In this document: positions 60,007 through 64,000 of the stretch, in pieces
Position numbering within the stretch: the stretch's first letter is position 1
Layout of the letters: each line of letters begins with the position of its first letter
NCBI GenBank assembly: GCA_963691835.1
Contig: OY829383.1
Location: 4,216,001-4,280,000, forward strand
Source of the DNA: G963691835 sp963691835
Lineage (GTDB): Bacteria; Pseudomonadota; Alphaproteobacteria; Thalassobaculales; Thalassobaculaceae
DNA: 64,000 nucleotides
Direction: 5' to 3'
Translations under genes and position numbers: made by a program
The notes under the pieces: model-generated
What the model saw: only the letters and a program-made list of their open reading frames with translations
Told to the model about the DNA's origin: nothing
Databases searched by the model: none

Positions 60007-61014
60007 ATGAGAGCCATCGGATACACTTCAGCCGGCCCAATCGATGCGCCGGACTCTTTGATCGAGATTGATCAGCCCACACCGGCGTTGAACCCGCATG
60101 ATCTGCTGGTGGAGGTCCGCGGCCTGTCCCTCAACCCCGTCGACGTGAAAGTCCGCGCCGCGATGGGCCCCGAGACCGGAGCCAAGATCATCGGCTACGA
60201 TGCGGCCGGCGTCGTCCGAGCGATAGGGGACGCGGTCACGAGCTTCAGCGTGGGAGACGAGGTCTTCTACTCTGGAGACATCACGCGGCCGGGCACGAAC
60301 GCCGAACTCCATGCTGTGGATGAACGGATCGTCGGCCGCAAGCCGAAGTCCCTGGACTTCGCGGAAGCCGCCGCCTTCCCTCTGACGTCGATTACGGCGT
60401 GGGAGATATTGTTCGACAGCTTCAAGATTGCCGAAGGCGTAGGCGACGGCGACTCACTTCTGGTGATCGGGGGCGCTGGCGGCGTTGGCTCCATCCTCAT
60501 TCAGTTGGTGAAGCAACTGACCAATCTCACGGTCATCGCGACGGCCTCCCGGCCCGAGACCATCGCGTGGGTCAAGAAGATGGGAGCTGACTATGTGATC
60601 GATCATCGCCAATCGTTGGTGGATCAGATCGCCGCCCTCAACGCCGCTCCGCGCTATGTCGCCGCCCTTACGGGCACGGAGCAGCACTTCCCGGCGATCC
60701 TTGAGTTGATCAAGCCACGCGGACACATGACGCTAATCGATGATCCAGCGTCACTTGATATCATGGCCGGCAAGTTCAAAGCTCTGACCTTTAGCTGGGA
60801 GTTCATGTTCACCCGTTCGATGTTCCAGACCGAGGACATGGCGCGACAGCAAGATCTGCTCAACCGCGTCTCAGACATGATCGATGGCGGACACCTGATC
60901 TCCACCATGTCCAAGAACCTTGGAAAGATGAGTGTGGATGTTCTCAAGGCAGGTCACGCCGAGCAGGAAAGCGGCCGGGTGATTGGAAAGAACGTCCTCG
61001 AAGGGTTCTACTAG
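60007..61014 (+). CDS. Zinc-type alcohol dehydrogenase-like / quinone oxidoreductase (MDR)
   Basis: 335 residues. Medium-chain dehydrogenase fold: MRAIGYTSAGPIDAP, SLNPVDVKVRAAMGPETGAKIIGYDAAGVV, nucleotide loop VIGGAGGVGSILIQL (about 154-168). The cysteines of classical zinc ADHs are missing, as in the ZADH/YhdH-like quinone oxidoreductase group, so it is probably NADPH-dependent and zinc-free. It diverges from a LysR gene and has a triple-half-site operator upstream, so regulation by that LysR is likely. Confidence 0.9.
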   Translation: MRAIGYTSAGPIDAPDSLIEIDQPTPALNPHDLLVEVRGLSLNPVDVKVRAAMGPETGAKIIGYDAAGVVRAIGDAVTSFSVGDEVFYSGDITRPGTNAELHAVDERIVGRKPKSLDFAEAAAFPLTSITAWEILFDSFKIAEGVGDGDSLLVIGGAGGVGSILIQLVKQLTNLTVIATASRPETIAWVKKMGADYVIDHRQSLVDQIAALNAAPRYVAALTGTEQHFPAILELIKPRGHMTLIDDPASLDIMAGKFKALTFSWEFMFTRSMFQTEDMARQQDLLNRVSDMIDGGHLISTMSKNLGKMSVDVLKAGHAEQESGRVIGKNVLEGFY

Positions 61015-61079
61015 GCTCGCCATCACAGCGGCGCGTGCCCCCGGCCCAAGGGGCGCGCGCGGAGGCTATCCCAGGCCCC

Positions 61080-61460
61080 CTACCCTTCCTCGACGCGCTC
61101 GTCGTAAGCGGCCCTCGCAGCCGTAACCTGGGGAAAGCTGTCATTCGCCCACGCGACGACACCTTTCAGCACCTGAACCAAGGACAGCCCAAGCGATGTC
61201 AACTCATAGGATACAGCCACCGGCGGTCCAGCTTTGACGGTCCGTGACAGATACCCATCCCGTTCCAAACTGCGCAGGTTTTCGGTCAACACCCGCTGGG
61301 TTACATCACCGACAGCACGCCGGATCTCGTTGAACCTCAAAGCACCGTCTTCCAGCGACAGAAGGATCAGGACTTGCCATTTGCCGGTGACCTTCGCGAA
61401 CACCTGCCGAATTGGGCAAAGCTGAGCATCGGCGGCGGTCGTACAGGTGATCGGAAGCAT
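61080..61460 (-). CDS. HxlR family transcriptional regulator
   Basis: 126 residues from ATG 61460; the ATG at 61499 (139 residues) is the alternative. The HxlR pattern includes CPIRQVFAKVTGKWQVLILLSLEDGALRFNEIRRAVGDVTQRVLTENLRSLERDGYLSRTV, that is, winged helix with the redox-sensing Cys near residue 15, and the end ELTSLGLSLVQVLKGVVAWA. HxlR regulators often sense electrophiles or disulfide stress. Start choice matters because three GATAC repeats (61475-61497) lie between the two possible starts. Confidence 0.87.
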   Translation of the reverse strand: MLPITCTTAADAQLCPIRQVFAKVTGKWQVLILLSLEDGALRFNEIRRAVGDVTQRVLTENLRSLERDGYLSRTVKAGPPVAVSYELTSLGLSLVQVLKGVVAWANDSFPQVTAARAAYDERVEEG

Positions 61461-61474
61461 TCTCGACCCAGTCG

Positions 61475-61497
61475 GTATCCATTTCGTATCAGGTATC
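61475..61497. repeat. Three GTATC/GATAC direct repeats upstream of the HxlR gene
   Basis: GTATC occurs at 61475, 61486 and 61493 on the plus strand (11 and 7 bp apart). If the gene starts at 61460, they sit in its upstream region and between it and the MarC-family gene, so they could be an operator. By eye only. Confidence 0.3.
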
Positions 61498-61540
61498 ATT
61501 AAACACCCCAGGTCCGAGCCAGGACAACCAAGGACCCCGC

Positions 61541-62293
61541 GTGGCAGGTGCTTGCGGCAAGCTGGCCCCGGCCGGGCACTTGGTCTACCGTGCGGTCTCC
61601 CTGTCCTATCTCATTGGCAAGATCGTGATCGAAATCGCCCTCGCCGCGTTTGCGACGTTCTTCGCCACGATCGGCCCCTTGGATGTGGCTGTGATGTATG
61701 CCTCGCTGACAGCCGACGCGTCCCCCAAGCAACGGACGTCAATGGCGATCCGGGGCACCATCATTGGGTCGCTGATCCTGCTGGCGTTCGCGGTCTTCGG
61801 CGACGCGATCTTGAACCTGTTCGGGATCTCCCTGGCCGCCCTCAGGATCGGTGGCGGGATACTCCTGCTGTTGATTGCCATTGATCTGGTCTTCGCCAAA
61901 TCATCCGGCGCCTCAACCACCACATCGGACGAAACCCACGAGGCTGAAACCAAATCGGACGTGTCCGTGTTTCCCCTCGCCACGCCTCTCATAGCGGGCC
62001 CCGGCGCCATGGGTGCTGCCGTTCTGCTGATGGCGGAGGCGAAGGGTGATCTCGCTCACTATGCGCTTGTGCTCGGCGCCCTGATCGCAGTTCTCTTATC
62101 CACGCTCATCTGTCTGCTCCTTGCGGGGCAAGTCCAGAAGTTGCTCGGCCGGATTGGCGTTCAGGTCATCGCCCGGGTGTTCGGTGTGGTGCTGGCAGGG
62201 CTGGCCGTCCAGTTCATCCTGGACGGCGTGACTGAAAGCGGTGTTTTCAGCCTCGCGACGACCCATGGTGTTTGGAGCACCCTTCTCGGCTAG
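61541..62293 (+). CDS. MarC family integral membrane protein
   Basis: 250 residues from GTG 61541 (AAGGACCCCGC upstream). A shorter start around 61625 fits the family better but has no ribosome site. Six or seven helices with the MarC pattern: ALAAFATFFATIGPLDVAVMYASLT, LNLFGISLAALRIGGGILLLLIAI, PLATPLIAGPGAMGAAVLL and a C-terminal ARVFGVVLAGLAVQFILDGV. MarC family function is not firmly known. It diverges from the HxlR gene. Confidence 0.85.
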   Translation: MAGACGKLAPAGHLVYRAVSLSYLIGKIVIEIALAAFATFFATIGPLDVAVMYASLTADASPKQRTSMAIRGTIIGSLILLAFAVFGDAILNLFGISLAALRIGGGILLLLIAIDLVFAKSSGASTTTSDETHEAETKSDVSVFPLATPLIAGPGAMGAAVLLMAEAKGDLAHYALVLGALIAVLLSTLICLLLAGQVQKLLGRIGVQVIARVFGVVLAGLAVQFILDGVTESGVFSLATTHGVWSTLLG

Positions 62294-62340
62294 ACGGGTT
62301 GGCCCCACCAAATCCACTATCCCAGAGGCGCTTGCCAACC

Positions 62341-62676
62341 TTAGCTCTCCGCCCTGAGGTCATCCATCGAGCCATCCAGAACCGGCCTTAGAAAGTATCG
62401 GTCGTACCTGACAATACAGCCAGTCTTCTGCGCGTACTCGAATGCCATAAGACAGTCCGCGTCTTCCGCACTTTTGGTCCTGTACACTTCGTAATCGGCC
62501 AGAGAGGGAAAAGAGAACGCCGCGAACGCCAAGTCGTTGGGCCCCTCTTTCGGAAGGAAGTAGCCGTGATGCTGGCCGCCAAACTTCGCCACCAGTTCGA
62601 TCCACGCCTTCGCGTAGATCTCGAACTCGGCAGTCTTGTTTGCGTCGATCTGATACGTGATGTGGCAGGTTATCAT
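62341..62676 (-). CDS. NIPSNAP family protein
   Basis: 111 residues, ATG with GAGGTGAG upstream. Dimeric alpha/beta ferredoxin-like fold of the NIPSNAP domain: ITCHITYQIDANKTAEFEIYAKAWIELVAKFGGQHHGYFLPKEGPND, AAFSFPSLADYEVYRTKS, and an RYDRYFLRPV end. Function not established. Downstream, on the same strand, of the damaged DJ-1/PfpI gene. Confidence 0.85.
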   Translation of the reverse strand: MITCHITYQIDANKTAEFEIYAKAWIELVAKFGGQHHGYFLPKEGPNDLAFAAFSFPSLADYEVYRTKSAEDADCLMAFEYAQKTGCIVRYDRYFLRPVLDGSMDDLRAES

Positions 62677-62881
62677 GTGATCTCACCTCAAAATGGCTGT
62701 GATGCGGGAAAAAAGGCGGCCCTGCGTCCGCGGAAGCAACCGACCGTATAATTCCGACAACCGCAAACACAGGCGATCCGGTCACGAATCCTTCAATGAT
62801 TTCAGACACCAAAGAAACGTACTGTCCATTGGAGGTCGAGCGCCGCCGCATGATCGGGACGAACCCGCCGACCGCGGTCCG

Positions 62882-63490
62882 TCAAAGCAATCCAGCGCGC
62901 GCCGCGAACGGATCCCAGTCGGCGTCATCGTGCCAGTCATACTCGGTCCCTTCCGCCATTTCGTCGGCAACCTCTCGACCGAACAAGCGGGATACCGCCG
63001 CCAGAGCCATATCCATCCCCGCAGACACGCCCGAAGAGGTGAAGAACTTACCATCCTCGACCCAACGGGCCTGCCGAACCCATTCCACGTTCGGCCCCAG
63101 GGGAACGGTTGCGATGAAATCTAATTTGTTGGTGGTCGCCTTCCGCCCGTCGAGGACGCCGGTCATCGCCAGCAAGATGCTGCCGGTGCAGACCGTCATG
63201 ACGAGATCCGCGCGTTCCGACGTTTCCACGATCCATGCCGTTGCGGCCTTACTCTAGGCGACATCCAGGGCGCTGTCTCCACCCGGAATCAAAAGAAGAT
63301 CGTAGTCTGTTCCATCCGCAATGGTTCTGTCGGGCACGATGCGCTGGCCGTGACGGGTCGGAAGAGGGTCAGCCGTCTCCGCGACCAGCGTGATCGAAAT
63401 CTTGTCGAACAGCCCGCCGAGCATCTCAATCGGACCAAACAGATCCAGGGTTTGGATCCCCGGGAAGACCAAGACAGCCAAACGCTTCAT
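62882..63490 (-). pseudogene. DJ-1/PfpI family protein interrupted by an in-frame TAG
   Basis: The full frame starts at ATG 63490 (AAAGGATATGAA upstream) and reads MKRLAVLVFPGIQTLDLFGP ... LLLIPGGDSALDVA, then a TAG at 63256-63254. The same frame continues SKAATAWIVETSERADLVMTVCTGSILLA to the stop at 62882 (LGPNVEWVRQARWVEDGKFFTSSGVSAGMDMAL...). The nucleophile-elbow Cys in VCTGS is kept. With the amber codon as an amino acid the protein would be 202 residues, the normal length for this family. It is either a recent pseudogene, a sequencing error, or two pieces; the second half has an in-frame ATG at 63229. Confidence 0.85.
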
Positions 63491-63545
63491 TTCATATCCT
63501 TTGAGAAGGCACCGAAGGCAAAGCAACCTCATGCGCGGCGCCCGT

Positions 63546-63562
63546 GTTCCAAGCGTTGGAAC
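63546..63562. promoter_or_regulatory. Dyad GTTCCAA-GCG-TTGGAAC upstream of the DJ-1/PfpI gene
   Basis: A perfect 7-bp inverted repeat with a 3-base centre, 56 bp before the ATG. A possible operator. Confidence 0.35.
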
Positions 63563-63614
63563 CCATCCCAGAGGCCAAAAAAACCAGCGCTTACCGGCTA
63601 TCGAAGAGCAAATC

Positions 63615-63631
63615 CGGACGGCTACCGTCCG
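63615..63631 (-). terminator. Possible terminator of the small gene at 63645
   Basis: CGGACGG-CTA-CCGTCCG, a perfect 7-bp stem with a 3-base loop, lies 14 bp after the stop of the 84-residue gene and is followed on the minus strand by GATTTGCTCTT. Confidence 0.4.
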
Positions 63632-63644
63632 TCGTACGGTCGGC

Positions 63645-63899
63645 CTAGCGGACGATGCTGCAGGCGAGCGGATTTTCAAGCTGCCGTTTCGAGTTTCTGA
63701 GCCGCAAGAGAAAGACCGCGACCTCTACCCGTTCAATCAACTGAGTATCAGAGTCTATCTTCAAAAACTCGGCAACCTCGTCGGTTCTCGTGATTGAGGG
63801 CGTGTTGCGGAGAACATTCACACGCCGCAGCTCGGATGCCAGAAATTCCGCATAAATCTCCGCGTTTGCGAGATCCAGGGACTTGGTTTTCATCGTCAT
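63645..63899 (-). CDS. Hypothetical protein
   Basis: 84 residues (ATG 63899; a second ATG two codons in). Helical, charged: MTMKTKSLDLANAEIYAEFLASELRR ... DEVAEFLKIDSDTQLIERVEVAVFLLR. No known family. The codon pattern and a nearby terminator support it as real, but it could be the start of something interrupted. Confidence 0.45.
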   Translation of the reverse strand: MTMKTKSLDLANAEIYAEFLASELRRVNVLRNTPSITRTDEVAEFLKIDSDTQLIERVEVAVFLLRLRNSKRQLENPLACSIVR

Positions 63900-64000
63900 C
63901 TGTGCCGTCTCAACCGATGTTGCCGACGATACAAGACTGGCGAGCCGGCCGGCACTCGTAAAACAACAAAATACAACGCCGTCAGACGCGTTTCCGAGAC

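Noticed and set aside
1..64000. tRNA, rRNA, CRISPR, insertion sequences, prophage genes
   Set aside because: No T-loop or cloverleaf pattern, no spaced repeats, no transposase or integrase motif noticed by eye.

Overview
The window looks like a chromosomal segment of a GC-rich alphaproteobacterium, most likely Rhodospirillales-like. This rests on the split three-subunit transhydrogenase (pntAA-pntAB-pntB), a COQ9 homologue next to a peptide deformylase, a tatA-tatB-tatC operon, an MlaA lipoprotein-family gene, a HlyC-type acyltransferase and a Cox/XDH-type molybdenum hydroxylase maturation operon. I found no tRNA, rRNA, CRISPR array, transposase or phage gene. Most of the sequence is housekeeping and central-metabolism genes packed into short operons.

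Layout. 1-5.2 kb: the 3' part of an Mrp-type antiporter subunit D, a CoxG-like membrane protein, glutathione-dependent formaldehyde dehydrogenase, an AIM24-family protein, and a MerR regulator with a carboxymuconolactone decarboxylase-like partner. 5.3-8.8 kb: the pnt operon, whose alpha-1 subunit carries an unusual Ala/Lys/Pro-rich tail. 8.9-14.5 kb: dtd with a lipoprotein, mlaA with a small partner, an exported protein, and a dimethylglycine/sarcosine dehydrogenase-family flavoprotein. 14.8-19.5 kb: tatABC, an orphan FbpC-like ATPase, a HlyC-like acyltransferase and a trans-sulfuration PLP enzyme.

19.5-27.5 kb is the most unusual part. It is a surface-glycan type cluster: gmd, a sulfotransferase, a STELLO-like glycosyltransferase, a family-2-like glycosyltransferase, a CgeB-like glycosyltransferase, and an 874-residue protein. 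That last protein appears to combine repeats, a degenerate glycosyltransferase-like domain and a C-terminal 2-oxoglutarate/Fe(II) oxygenase. The four plus-strand genes are almost contiguous and probably cotranscribed. The sulfotransferase diverges from them. Together they suggest synthesis and decoration of a deoxyhexose-containing, possibly sulfated, glycan or glycoprotein.

27.6-33.1 kb: a six-gene operon for maturation of a molybdenum hydroxylase (MoxR ATPase, VWA protein, two XdhC-type proteins, a molybdopterin-binding/MobA-like fusion, a NifU-like scaffold). No structural subunits are in the window. 33.1-43.7 kb: an orphan flagellar-rod-like protein, a SprA-related metalloprotease, two transporters, a PNPOx-family protein, and PhnN with a phosphonate-type hexapeptide acetyltransferase. 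43.8-51.4 kb: a run of hydrolases (MBL fold, HSL esterase, fluoroacetate dehalogenase-like, class-C beta-lactamase-like, alpha/beta hydrolase, amidase, DUF2848), with a strong two-hairpin RNA element at 48.2 kb. 51.5-58.2 kb: YdcH, an orphan Hpt and response regulator pair, purEK, def-COQ9, rpsU, a racemase and yghU. 58.2-64 kb: an SDR, a LysR regulator with its divergent oxidoreductase, HxlR/MarC, a NIPSNAP protein, and a DJ-1/PfpI gene broken by one amber codon.

Start codons were chosen from Shine-Dalgarno sequences and family N-termini. Functions are read from motifs and remembered family signatures; no database search was run.
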